Assembly: GCA_946553045.1 (NCBI GenBank)
Contig: CAMNRO010000003.1
Location: 62,001 to 126,000 of the forward strand
DNA from: an uncultured Porphyromonadaceae bacterium
Lineage (GTDB): Bacteria; Bacteroidota; Bacteroidia; Bacteroidales; Muribaculaceae
Length of the DNA: 64,000 bases
Direction of reading: 5' to 3'
The position numbers were made by a program, and so were the translations under genes. Below the pieces are notes generated by a model, which worked only from the letters and a program-made list of their open reading frames with translations, did no database searches and was not told where the DNA came from. This document shows, in pieces, positions 7,508 to 15,298 of the stretch. The first letter of the stretch is position 1. Every line of letters begins with the position of its first letter.

Positions 7508-7877
7508 GCAATTCCGCGCCCTCGCCGAGAAACAAAAGTCAGGAACCGGCAAGAAGAAAACCAAGTATCACGCTGAAAAGTGCAACGGCTACGACTCAAA
7601 GAAAGAGTATTATCGCGCACAGCAGTTGAAATTATGGCTCAAAGCCGGTGTGATTTCCGACCTCCGCGAACAAGTGGTCTTTCTTCTTATCCCCTCGCAA
7701 ATCAATGGCGAGGGGATAGAGGAAAAGCCAGTGAAATATAAAGCTGACTTCGTGTATATCGACAATGCCACAGGGCAAACGGTTGTCGAAGATACTAAAG
7801 GCTTTCGCACTCCTGAATACATCATAAAACGAAAGTTGATGTTGATGGTGCATGGTATCACAATAAAAGAGATTTAA
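7482..7877 (+). CDS. DUF1064 family protein, probable phage nuclease
   Basis: I choose ATG 7482 (MKQETLTVEQFRAL), which overlaps the end of the frameshifted upstream gene. The track start at 7449 adds 11 unlike residues. The ~131-aa product has the DUF1064 pattern: KYHAEKCNGYDSKKEYYRAQ, then strands holding YKADFVY and VVEDTKGF, the D...E-x-K arrangement of a small PD-(D/E)XK nuclease, and a C-terminal helix. Such proteins sit in phage replication regions and may resolve DNA structures. The activity is inferred from the fold pattern. Confidence 0.8.
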   Translation: MKQETLTVEQFRALAEKQKSGTGKKKTKYHAEKCNGYDSKKEYYRAQQLKLWLKAGVISDLREQVVFLLIPSQINGEGIEEKPVKYKADFVYIDNATGQTVVEDTKGFRTPEYIIKRKLMLMVHGITIKEI

Positions 7878-7878
7878 T

Positions 7879-8658
7879 ATGGCACGTCCAATCAAGCATG
7901 GCCTTGACTATTTTCCGTTTGACGTGGACTTCTTTTCCGATGAAAAGCTGTATGCGATAAGTGGGGAGTTTGGCATTAAAGGCGAGATTACGACTATCAA
8001 GCTGCTTTGTGCGGTGTACCGCAACGGTTACTACATAGAGTGGACTGAAATGCTGAAATTCAAACTCCTGAAAGAGCTGCCGAGTGTTTCCGCAGATTTG
8101 CTTGACCAGATTATAAAACGCTTGGTTAAATGGGATTTCTTTGATAAGGGCCTGTTTGACTCGGCTTCTATCCTGACAAGTAAAGGTATTCAACGCAGAT
8201 ACCAAACTATCAGCGCGAAAATGCACCGAAAAAATGCAATTTCGGAGTATTGTCTTCTCGACATTCCAACGGCGCAAGAAACGCCGCCCAAAAGCAAACC
8301 TAAAAGAGTTGCTCAACCGACACCGCCCTCGGTGGCTGACGCTCCGGCTCCCGTTATTGCAAAGTCGCCGCCAATACCAATCGAGGAGTCGGTGGCCACA
8401 ATGCTATCCGATACGATATGGAGTGAGCCGGTCTGCATGAGGTATCACTTGACCCCCGAACAGTTCAAGCAGAAGGTCGCCAACTTCCGGCTGCATTGTC
8501 TTTCGCGTGAAAAACGTGAGCATGAAGATGTGGTTGACGCTAAAAGGCATTTCTGCAATCTCCTCTCGCAGGGCAAACTCGACAATATTTCAACATCAAC
8601 AACCGACACGCCTACCGACTACACATATTCGGGTGGCTTCGGTAGCAAAGACATTTAG
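7879..8658 (+). CDS. replication initiation/organiser protein (DUF4373-like)
   Basis: 259 aa. The N-terminal domain MARPIKHGLDYFPFDVDFF...GIKGEITTIKLLC matches the Lin1244/Lin1753-type domain found in phage replisome organisers. A proline-rich linker (~residues 135-170) follows, then a C-terminal helical domain with HFCNLLSQGKLDN typical of the family. It is followed directly by a DnaC-like loader, the usual initiator-then-loader order. It probably binds the phage origin and brings in the host helicase. Confidence 0.8.
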   Translation: MARPIKHGLDYFPFDVDFFSDEKLYAISGEFGIKGEITTIKLLCAVYRNGYYIEWTEMLKFKLLKELPSVSADLLDQIIKRLVKWDFFDKGLFDSASILTSKGIQRRYQTISAKMHRKNAISEYCLLDIPTAQETPPKSKPKRVAQPTPPSVADAPAPVIAKSPPIPIEESVATMLSDTIWSEPVCMRYHLTPEQFKQKVANFRLHCLSREKREHEDVVDAKRHFCNLLSQGKLDNISTSTTDTPTDYTYSGGFGSKDI

Positions 8659-8660
8659 CT

Positions 8661-9518
8661 ATGGCATACCCACAAACTCTTATAGATGAACTCGCCAAAT
8701 ATGGCAAAAGGCCGACCGGCGACATTGAATGGGATAGAGCTGTCCTGCATACGCTTCGGAGTGGAAAAAAGGCTGAGCCTTGGTTGGCTTTGGACAGTAT
8801 AGTGGCTGCGGCTACTAAAGAAATTCAAATAGCCAAAACAAATACTCTTAATCTTGCCGACCAAAACACCTATCAGGCTCACGCTGACTTACTATTGTTC
8901 ATAGCCAACGAGATTGTCCTGAAGCCTCAAAACCGACGTTTTGAAATCGACGAGCATAACAAAGACGTGCTGCGCTTCCTGCTCTATTATTTCAACGGCT
9001 GTCCGCTTGCAGAGGAAGTGTTCCCGGGTCGAGGTTATAAACTGCACAAAAACATCATGCTCCAGGGCAAGAAAGGTGCTGGCAAAACCCTTTTAATGCA
9101 GATATTCAGTGAGTACCTAAAACGCACGAAAAACCCTCGATACTTTGTGAATGTTTCGGTTACTCAAATGGTTAATCACTTCTCGCTACATAACAATATC
9201 GACCTCTACACATACAACGAGGAAGGCTCGGTCGGCTTTCAAATAAAGCCTCATCATCTTTGCCTCAATGATATTGGCGTTGAAAATAGGCCATTCTACG
9301 GTATTGATACGCTCACTGTTGTTGCTGACTTCCTACACGCTCGCAACGAGCTGTGGGCTAATCAGGCAATCAGCGATCAAAAGTTTGCTCACCTCACTAC
9401 CAATCTTGATAATGCTAAATTGGCCGCTATGTTCAGTGCCAAAGATGTCTATGGCCGTTTGGTCGACCGCTTCAAAACTTATAACGTCATTCCCTTAACC
9501 GGCGAGTCGCGCCGATAA
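8661..9518 (+). CDS. DnaC-like helicase loader ATPase
   Basis: 285 aa. The Walker A motif is GKKGAGKTL at about residue 138, the Walker B-like strand is HLCLNDIG at about residue 200, and LTTNLDNAKL (sensor 1-type) and YGRLVDRFKTYNV (arginine-finger region) follow. This is the AAA+ core of DnaC/IstB-type loaders. It begins 2 bases after the replication protein, and the two likely load the host replicative helicase at the phage origin. Confidence 0.85.
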   Translation: MAYPQTLIDELAKYGKRPTGDIEWDRAVLHTLRSGKKAEPWLALDSIVAAATKEIQIAKTNTLNLADQNTYQAHADLLLFIANEIVLKPQNRRFEIDEHNKDVLRFLLYYFNGCPLAEEVFPGRGYKLHKNIMLQGKKGAGKTLLMQIFSEYLKRTKNPRYFVNVSVTQMVNHFSLHNNIDLYTYNEEGSVGFQIKPHHLCLNDIGVENRPFYGIDTLTVVADFLHARNELWANQAISDQKFAHLTTNLDNAKLAAMFSAKDVYGRLVDRFKTYNVIPLTGESRR

Positions 9519-9529
9519 ACCCCAAAATC

Positions 9530-9895
9530 ATGTTTTTAACAATCACATCCATTATCGTTGCCGCCTGTTTCGGCATAGCTTTCACAATCGCGTGTCAGCT
9601 CTCAACCCAAAATGGCAGGTTGCGCTGTAAAATCAAAGAGTTGCGAAGCCGTCTCGATGAAAGCACTCGCACGGCCAAAGATTTATCTCGTAACCTTGAT
9701 AACATCTGCAAGGCTAACGTGTCCGAAGAACCTACCTATATAGTAGTTCATCAGGGCGGCGGTGTAATGGCCGTGTACCGTCGTAGTTTCTGCGATGAAC
9801 ACGAGTATCACACATTCATCAAGAGCTTCACTGATAAAGATATAGAGTTTAATCAGCGTGAGGCCAATGAACTATGCGAAATCCTAAATTCGTAG
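9530..9895 (+). CDS. membrane-anchored coiled-coil protein, 121 aa
   Basis: One N-terminal hydrophobic span (residues ~3-24) is followed by a short coiled coil (IKELRSRLDESTRTAKDLSRNL) and a C-terminal globular part of about 55 residues. Predicted to sit in the inner membrane with the rest in the cytoplasm or periplasm. It lies between the helicase loader and the DGR target gene. Family not recognised. Confidence 0.6.
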   Translation: MFLTITSIIVAACFGIAFTIACQLSTQNGRLRCKIKELRSRLDESTRTAKDLSRNLDNICKANVSEEPTYIVVHQGGGVMAVYRRSFCDEHEYHTFIKSFTDKDIEFNQREANELCEILNS

Positions 9896-9898
9896 CCT

Positions 9899-10156
9899 AT
9901 GTCAATGAACATGAAAGAGCAAGCGGTCTATCAAACCGCAGACACAAAGATTGAAAATGCTCTCAAGGAAGTCAATAATCCAGTAATTGAATTGTCGCTT
10001 ATCACATCAAGGCTCGTTACTACTTGCCTTAAATGGAGTGGCAGCGATTGGGATAAAGCAATGAAAACTATGGAACTTGCCGCAACGACATGCCGTAAGT
10101 CTATGGAAAATGCGAGAAAATTTTTTGGCGATAAAGCCTTTGTAAAAAATAAATAA
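9899..10156 (+). CDS. small helical protein, 85 aa
   Basis: Almost entirely helical by composition. It starts MSMNMKEQAVYQTADTK and ends with a basic tail (KFFGDKAFVKNK). Start and stop are 3 and 5 bases from its neighbours, so it is translated with the DGR target that follows. The family is not recognised. A partnership with the variable protein downstream is possible from position only. Confidence 0.55.
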   Translation: MSMNMKEQAVYQTADTKIENALKEVNNPVIELSLITSRLVTTCLKWSGSDWDKAMKTMELAATTCRKSMENARKFFGDKAFVKNK

Positions 10157-10161
10157 TCAAA

Positions 10162-10752
10162 ATGGAACAACCCAGCTTAGAAAACATCAAGGCTGCTTAT
10201 GAAGCCGCCGATGAAAACGGAAAGAAGATGCTTCGCGCACTCTATCCCGACGTGTTTACCCAGCCTAAAAGGGCTGAAAGCAACCGTCCTGTTACCGAAC
10301 GAGTAAAAACCTTTGATGATGCTTGCCACGAACTTGGCGAGGCTCATCCGCTCGTACAGCACCTCAACCTCGTTGAGCATCACTTAGCTGACCACCTCGA
10401 CGGCATGGACGATGTTCTTGCCTACCTCAAAATGCGTATCGTAGTCGCCGCTCTTAATGAGGGCTGGACGCCTGATTGGGGCAACAAGGATGAATACAAG
10501 TGGTATCCGTGGTACTATATTCTCACCGAGGAAGAATACAACGACCTCGACGATGATGCCAAGTGCCGTGTCGTTGGTCGTGCGGGCAGCTCTGCGTATG
10601 CGTATGGCGGTCTCGTTTGCTCGTACGCGAGCTTCGTTTCTTCGAGCTCGGGCACGGGCGGCGGCGCGCGGCTCGCCTTCAAGTCCAAAGAGCTTGCTGT
10701 TTACGCTGGTCAACAGTTCGGCGAATTGTGGGCTTCTTTCCTCATCGGCTGA
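10162..10752 (+). CDS. DGR target protein 2: small protein with diversified C-type-lectin-like C-terminus
   Basis: 196 aa. The N-terminal ~55 residues form a helical module (LENIKAAYEAADENGKKML), then a helical middle, then an aromatic segment (YKWYPWYYILTEEEY). Residues 134-171 are encoded by variable repeat 2: conserved scaffold positions VGRAG, GGLV, VSS and GARLAF alternate with residues that differ from the template. Residues after the repeat (KSKELAVYAGQQFGELW) close the fold. There is no signal peptide or membrane segment, so the product is probably cytoplasmic or packaged. It is encoded among replication genes, 14 kb from the reverse transcriptase and on the other strand. The role is unknown; binding a variable ligand is the likely function of such a module. 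Confidence 0.88.
   Translation: MEQPSLENIKAAYEAADENGKKMLRALYPDVFTQPKRAESNRPVTERVKTFDDACHELGEAHPLVQHLNLVEHHLADHLDGMDDVLAYLKMRIVVAALNEGWTPDWGNKDEYKWYPWYYILTEEEYNDLDDDAKCRVVGRAGSSAYAYGGLVCSYASFVSSSSGTGGGARLAFKSKELAVYAGQQFGELWASFLIG
10563..10674 (+). repeat. DGR variable repeat 2 (VR2)
   Basis: This 112-bp stretch aligns without gaps to the template at 24689-24800 (minus sense). All 17 differences fall on template adenines (12 to G, 5 to T) and none on the 88 other positions. The 3' end is the shared GC block GGCGCGCGGCTC, the likely site where mutagenic copying starts (IMH-like). Beyond that block VR2 and TR diverge at once. Confidence 0.95.
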
Positions 10753-10766
10753 AATCATCATCACAG

Positions 10767-10794
10767 GGCCGGCGGCTCCGTCCGCCGGCCTTTT
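10767..10794 (+). terminator. GC hairpin/terminator downstream of VR2
   Basis: A perfect 9-bp stem, GGCCGGCGG/CCGCCGGCC, with a 6-base loop is followed by TTTT. It lies 14 bases after the target-2 stop codon and 92 bases past the end of VR2. It should terminate transcription. Because known DGR targets often need a hairpin downstream of the variable repeat, it could also serve retrohoming; that second role is inference. Confidence 0.8.
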
Positions 10795-10817
10795 CCTGAA
10801 ACATTCTCTACATCATC

Positions 10818-11156
10818 ATGGAAAATAACGATAAACCACTGTCAACCGACCTCCCCAAAATCAGCGAGAAGGAATTTGACGAGGTTATCAAACTCGCCAT
10901 TAAGACATACGGCAAAGAGGCTCAGACTCAAATGTTGTTCGAGGAAATGGCCGAACTCCAAAACGCACTTTGTAAACTCGCTCGTAATCGTGGCACGGCC
11001 GACCAAGTCTGCGAAGAGATTGCTGACGTAATGATTATGTGCTTACAAATGGCTCAAATCTATGGTTCAAAGCGAGTAGAACAGTGGGCGAATAGAAAAA
11101 TGCTGCGATTGAAAGACCGCCTCAAACATGATACCTCAACTGAAGCGCAGGGCTAA
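10818..11156 (+). CDS. MazG-like nucleotide pyrophosphohydrolase
   Basis: 112 aa, all helical. MLFEEMAELQNALCKLARN and VCEEIADVMIMCLQMA give the paired acidic EExxE...ExxD helices that bind magnesium in the MazG/all-alpha NTP pyrophosphatase fold. It would hydrolyse (d)NTPs or the alarmone-type nucleotides that accumulate in infected cells. First gene after the hairpin that follows the DGR target. Confidence 0.8.
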   Translation: MENNDKPLSTDLPKISEKEFDEVIKLAIKTYGKEAQTQMLFEEMAELQNALCKLARNRGTADQVCEEIADVMIMCLQMAQIYGSKRVEQWANRKMLRLKDRLKHDTSTEAQG

Positions 11157-11316
11157 CTTGCTCTACCGGCTGCGCCGACACGGAATAACCGCCAACACCA
11201 AAGAGCGGATTATCTTCATTCCTTATGGGGATAATCCGTGGCGGTTTCCGCAGGTGCGCCGCCTCAACCAAGAGTATTATTTCATATTCAATTCATCATC
11301 ACATGAGCAAAATTAA
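11128..11316 (+). CDS. small basic protein, 62 aa
   Basis: It overlaps the end of the MazG-like gene and the start of the methyltransferase. The product is basic (LKRRANLLYRLRRHGITANTKERIIFIPYG) and reads like a small globular protein rather than a shadow. Similar short proteins are common in Bacteroidales phage replication clusters. Function unknown. Confidence 0.5.
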   Translation: MIPQLKRRANLLYRLRRHGITANTKERIIFIPYGDNPWRFPQVRRLNQEYYFIFNSSSHEQN

Positions 11317-12994
11317 ACTCCTATACATAGACCTTTTTTGTGGTGCCGGTGGAACATCAACGGGCGTTAATTCTGCAAGAATTGACGGCGAACAGTGCGC
11401 TGAGGTAATAGCATGTGTAAATCACGATGCAAAGGCAATCGCATCCCACGCTTCAAACCACCCTGACGCGCTCCACTTCACCGAAGACATAAGAACACTT
11501 GAATTGTCGCCGCTTATTTCTCACGTCAATAAACGCCGAACTGATTATCCTGAAGCATTAGTTGTGCTATGGGCATCGCTTGAATGTACGAATTTCAGCA
11601 AAGCGAAAGGCGGTCAGCCGCGCGATGCAGACAGCCGGACGCTTGCAGAGCATCTATTCCGATACATCGAAGCTCTCGACCCCGATTATATTCAGATTGA
11701 GAATGTCGAAGAATTTATGTCGTGGGGAGATATTGATGAGAACGGCAAACCAATTTCACGCGATAAAGGCCGTGCATATATGCGTTGGGTTGGCAAAGTA
11801 AAGAGTTTCGGCTATAATTTTGAATATCGCATACTCAATGCCGCTGATTACGGGGCCTACACATCGCGCAAAAGATTTTTCGGCATCTTTGCACGACATT
11901 CATTGCCGATAGTCTTTCCTGAGCCGACACACAGCAAGAATGGAGAAACAGGATTATTCGGCTGCATGAAGAAATGGAAGCCGGTGTGTGAAGTGCTGGA
12001 CTTTGAAGATGAGGGCCGGTCTATCTTCCGCGATAAGCCGCTATCTGAAAAGACACTGACGCGCATCTATGCCGGGCTGATTAAGTTTGTCGCAGGCGGT
12101 AAGAAATCATTCCTGGTTAAATATAACTCCGTAAATCAGAAGACCGGCAAATACGTTCCTCCGAGCGTTGATGAACCAAGCCCGACCATAGCAACGCAAG
12201 GGCGGCTTGCCCTTGGTTCCGTGGCTTTTCTTTCAAAACAATTCAGCGGTGCGCCGGATGATAAGAACATAACAGTTGACGGCCCTGCCGGAACAATCAC
12301 GACAATAGACCACCACGCATTTGTATCAGTACATTATGGCAACGGCTTCAATACGTCAGTTGAAGTACCAGCCGCAACGCTCACAACGCATGATAGAATG
12401 GCTCTTGTGCAGACTAATTTTCTTGATATGCAATACGGCAGCAGCAAGCCGTCTTCAGTGGAATCAGTTGCCGGAACTGTAACAACCAATCCGAAGCATC
12501 ATCTTATAACAGTGAAACCGTGGCTCATGGATACCAATTTTGCAAATGTTGGAAGCTCTATTGATGAACCCTCGCGAGTTATCACAGCGAATAGGAAACA
12601 TCACTATCTGATGAATCCTCAGTTTACATCTTCCGGCGGCTCAGTCGATTCTCCGTGCTTTACCCTGATAGCTCGAATGGATAAAATGCCGCCATATCTC
12701 ATTGCAACTGAATCCGGGCAAATCGCTATTGAAATCTACGAATCAGACAGCCCGATGACGGTCAAGATTAAAGAGTTTATGGCACTCTACGGTATCGTTG
12801 ACATCAAAATGCGTATGCTCAAAATTCAGGAGCTGAAACTGATTATGGGCTTCCCTGAAGATTACGTGCTGATTGGCACACAAGCAGACCAAAAGAAGTT
12901 TATCGGCAACGCCGTAGAAGTAACAATCGCAAGAAAAATGTGTGAAGCACTTTGTTCAAAATTGGTTGATAACATAAAAATCAAGAAAGGTTAA
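11303..12994 (+). CDS. C5-cytosine DNA methyltransferase
   Basis: Start at ATG 11303 (MSKIKLLYIDLFCGAGGT). The longer track frame adds 26 residues that look like shadow. Motifs present: I DLFCGAGGT, IV with the catalytic cysteine in SLECTNFS (instead of the usual PPCQ), VI QIENV, VIII SRKRFFG, and IX-X GFPEDY...FIGNAVE. The central target-recognition region (about residues 280-470) is built of about six repeats of a D-x-P...T-I-T/A...H-H pattern. It methylates cytosine, probably to protect phage DNA from restriction. No matching endonuclease is nearby, so it is an orphan enzyme. Confidence 0.9.
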   Translation: MSKIKLLYIDLFCGAGGTSTGVNSARIDGEQCAEVIACVNHDAKAIASHASNHPDALHFTEDIRTLELSPLISHVNKRRTDYPEALVVLWASLECTNFSKAKGGQPRDADSRTLAEHLFRYIEALDPDYIQIENVEEFMSWGDIDENGKPISRDKGRAYMRWVGKVKSFGYNFEYRILNAADYGAYTSRKRFFGIFARHSLPIVFPEPTHSKNGETGLFGCMKKWKPVCEVLDFEDEGRSIFRDKPLSEKTLTRIYAGLIKFVAGGKKSFLVKYNSVNQKTGKYVPPSVDEPSPTIATQGRLALGSVAFLSKQFSGAPDDKNITVDGPAGTITTIDHHAFVSVHYGNGFNTSVEVPAATLTTHDRMALVQTNFLDMQYGSSKPSSVESVAGTVTTNPKHHLITVKPWLMDTNFANVGSSIDEPSRVITANRKHHYLMNPQFTSSGGSVDSPCFTLIARMDKMPPYLIATESGQIAIEIYESDSPMTVKIKEFMALYGIVDIKMRMLKIQELKLIMGFPEDYVLIGTQADQKKFIGNAVEVTIARKMCEALCSKLVDNIKIKKG

Positions 12995-13350
12995 TGAATG
13001 TATTATCCAACAAACAAGTAAAAACTCGTAAACCTCACTGTTGTGCTTACTGCGGTCGAAAGATTGAAGCCGGAGCAATAGCACGAGTATGGGTATGCGA
13101 GGACGGCGGCGACATTCAGCGCAATTGCGCTCACTTCTTTTGCGACATGGCTGCCACTTTCATTAAAGAATTTGAGCAAGATGAATATATAGACTCTAAC
13201 ATATTCTATGATGACATACACGAATACTACACTGACAACTTAGCCGATGTCTTTACGCCTGAAGAATGGGCAAAATATACACCTGAGGAGCAATGTGGGA
13301 TAATCCTCGGTTGCGAAAACGTATCACCCCAAAGTGATATTCTGATTTGA
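12994..13350 (+). CDS. zinc-ribbon-like hypothetical protein, 118 aa
   Basis: Near the N-terminus CCAYCGRKIEAG gives a CxxC knuckle, and a second Cys/His set follows in NCAHFFC, which together could bind one zinc ion. The rest is acidic and helical. The start codon overlaps the methyltransferase stop (TAATG). The family is not recognised. A nucleic-acid or protein-binding role is plausible for a small zinc ribbon. Confidence 0.65.
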   Translation: MNVLSNKQVKTRKPHCCAYCGRKIEAGAIARVWVCEDGGDIQRNCAHFFCDMAATFIKEFEQDEYIDSNIFYDDIHEYYTDNLADVFTPEEWAKYTPEEQCGIILGCENVSPQSDILI

Positions 13351-13352
13351 AT

Positions 13353-13565
13353 ATGGATGCACGGCAATTCTTTGAGCGAGTAAAAATCATGCGGCATTTC
13401 CAAAAGGAATATTTCAAAACCCGAAGCCGCACGGCATTACAGCAGAGCAAAGCTCTTGAGCGAGAAATCGACACCGAGATAGACCGAGTAAACAGGCTGC
13501 TCGATTTACCCGAATACAAACGGCCTGAAACACCAAATCTTTTTGATAAAAATGAGACCGATTAA
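13353..13565 (+). CDS. small coiled-coil protein, 70 aa
   Basis: ATG 13353 (MDARQFFERVKIM) is preferred to the TTG used by the track. The protein is basic and helical (TALQQSKALEREIDTEIDRVNRLL). It overlaps the following YopX-like gene by 14 bases. Short proteins of this type recur in Bacteroidetes phages. Function unknown. Confidence 0.6.
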   Translation: MDARQFFERVKIMRHFQKEYFKTRSRTALQQSKALEREIDTEIDRVNRLLDLPEYKRPETPNLFDKNETD

Positions 13566-13977
13566 ATTCCGTGGAAAGTCAAAGAACTATATCTCGGAGA
13601 AACAACGATTTGTATATGGCTCTCTATCCTTTTGGGGTGATGGCCGCCTATCAATCCGATGGCGAGTAAAAGGGAGTGATACCGCCTGGAAAACGTGTGG
13701 AGTAATCCCTGAAACTGTTGGGCAATTTATCGGAATTGTTGATAGGAATGGCAAAGAGATTTATGATGGGGACATTATAACTGTAAAAGGTGATTACCCT
13801 CGCGTTGTGCTTTGGGATAAGATGATGTGGGCTTTAATGCCGACTGTGTATTACCACGATGAAGACTTTTGGGTGATGAATTTACAGCATCCGGGGGTGG
13901 ATTGGTGGGAAGAATATGCCGATGAAATTGAAGTTATCGGAAACATATATGATAATCCCGAAATGCTTCAAGATTAA
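13552..13977 (+). CDS. YopX family protein
   Basis: Start at ATG 13552 (MRPIKFRGKSK), the standard YopX beginning. The 141-aa product has the rest of the pattern: VGQFIGIVDRNGKEIYDGDII in the middle, and EVIGNIYDNPEML at the end, characteristic of YopX. The family is small, beta-rich and common in phage early regions. Its function is not known. Confidence 0.88.
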   Translation: MRPIKFRGKSKNYISEKQRFVYGSLSFWGDGRLSIRWRVKGSDTAWKTCGVIPETVGQFIGIVDRNGKEIYDGDIITVKGDYPRVVLWDKMMWALMPTVYYHDEDFWVMNLQHPGVDWWEEYADEIEVIGNIYDNPEMLQD

Positions 13978-13988
13978 AAATTAACGCT

Positions 13989-14291
13989 ATGCTAACAACC
14001 TTCCTGAATTTCATTTGGACGCTGGCATGTTCAGTTTTCATCGTCATTGTCTGCTACTCTATTTGGCGGTGGCTCGACAAAAAACGCGGCAACAAAACGA
14101 ATTATTGGGTAACCTATGAATACATGATGTTCGTTCTCGCCAAAGACCATACCGGTGGCTCTTTCAAATTTGAGTCGTGGGAGCGGCTGAAAGCTCTCGG
14201 TGCTGACGGCTGGGAGATAGCTCAAACTATCGAAAGCGACTACGACGGCATTTCATATATCCTCAAACGCGAAACATTTCACCAATCATGA
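13989..14291 (+). CDS. membrane protein with DUF4177-like tail, 100 aa
   Basis: One N-terminal membrane span (about residues 5-26) is followed by a basic stop-transfer segment (DKKRGNK). A C-terminal domain with WERLKALGADGWEIAQ resembles DUF4177. Overlaps the next gene by ATGA. Probably an inner-membrane protein with its domain in the cytoplasm. Role unknown. Confidence 0.6.
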   Translation: MLTTFLNFIWTLACSVFIVIVCYSIWRWLDKKRGNKTNYWVTYEYMMFVLAKDHTGGSFKFESWERLKALGADGWEIAQTIESDYDGISYILKRETFHQS

Positions 14292-14608
14292 AGATTTACA
14301 TTTCTCTACCAATCACTGGTCACGACATCGAAACTGTCAAGGCTCGTGCAGCCACTATCAAACAGTTCCTTTCAAGCGAATGGAACGAAGTGATAACCCC
14401 TTTCGATGTATGTCCTGAAACGGATAAGCCATACTCCTATTACTTGGGGCGAGATATAGAAGCCCTGTTAGAGTGCGATGCTGTGTTTATGGCTGACGGC
14501 TGGCAAAGCTCTAAAGGCTGCACCCTTGAATACAACGCCGCAATGCTGTATGGTAAAAACGTTTTCACGGAAATCATGTTGAAAAATTCTAAAACAATAC
14601 TCTTATGA
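14288..14608 (+). CDS. DUF4406 protein, nucleoside 2-deoxyribosyltransferase-like
   Basis: 106 aa with a Rossmann-like pattern: MKIYISLPITG at the N-terminus, DIEALLECDAVFMADGW in the middle and SSKGCTLEYNAAMLYG near the end. This matches DUF4406, related to nucleoside 2-deoxyribosyltransferases and LOG-type proteins. It may act on nucleotides or their derivatives in phage nucleotide metabolism. Translationally coupled to both neighbours by ATGA overlaps. Confidence 0.82.
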   Translation: MKIYISLPITGHDIETVKARAATIKQFLSSEWNEVITPFDVCPETDKPYSYYLGRDIEALLECDAVFMADGWQSSKGCTLEYNAAMLYGKNVFTEIMLKNSKTILL

Positions 14609-14850
14609 ACCAGACTACAACCGTTCTGACCGAGATTGTGGCGTTTATCCTCGGTCGTAAATACTACGCCAACATTATTCACACGAGAGGCACAAACAAA
14701 TGCGAGGTGTCGAGCTTCATTTTCCGCAGCAAGAAAGAGGCCAATGAACACCGGGCTGCTCTTGAAAATAACCTCTCCTATAAGTTTGTGGAAACTGTGT
14801 CGTTCCGTTCACGACACGACTATTCCAACTTAACAACATTCTCTCACTGA
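14605..14850 (+). CDS. hypothetical protein, 81 aa
   Basis: Basic small protein of 81 residues with the middle stretch SFIFRSKKEANEHRAALENN. It starts by ATGA overlap with the DUF4406 gene. No membrane span or known motif. Function unknown. Confidence 0.55.
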   Translation: MNQTTTVLTEIVAFILGRKYYANIIHTRGTNKCEVSSFIFRSKKEANEHRAALENNLSYKFVETVSFRSRHDYSNLTTFSH

Positions 14851-14869
14851 TACATACTATCTTCGCAAT

Positions 14870-15298
14870 ATGCTACATAAACTCATCGCGTGGTGGCGCA
14901 ACCGCCACAACTTCGTGATAATGGACGCGCGCGACAACTCCGTCACATTCTCACATGGCCTGTTCCGTCACATCAAACGTGTGCATGGAGAGTCCGACAT
15001 ACAGCCCAAAGTCTTTGTGTTCTACACACCGGCTACCAAGTGCTATGGCTTCGCTGTCAACGTGCCGCTCGACCAGCCTACGCAGTTGGCCGATATACAG
15101 TACAACTCAAAACACAAGTGCATCGGCTTTGAAAGCCTCAATCCCACTGTCGCAAAGATGCTATATGATTACGGAGTTGCCCGGTTTATGAAGCCCTGCA
15201 AGCTCACTATTACGACACAAGTCACGCCGCAAGGTCGTGTCTATTTCCAAATCGAGAGGCCGCATGAAAAGTTTACTCGGAATAACTCGTCGCTCTGA
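14870..15298 (+). CDS. hypothetical protein, 142 aa
   Basis: A mixed alpha/beta soluble protein (YYxx-type strands such as KVFVFYTPATKCYGFAVNVP). The C-terminal basic part overlaps the next gene by 35 bases. Similar unannotated proteins occur just before the tail gene in related phages, as far as I can recall. No catalytic motif visible. Confidence 0.6.
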   Translation: MLHKLIAWWRNRHNFVIMDARDNSVTFSHGLFRHIKRVHGESDIQPKVFVFYTPATKCYGFAVNVPLDQPTQLADIQYNSKHKCIGFESLNPTVAKMLYDYGVARFMKPCKLTITTQVTPQGRVYFQIERPHEKFTRNNSSL

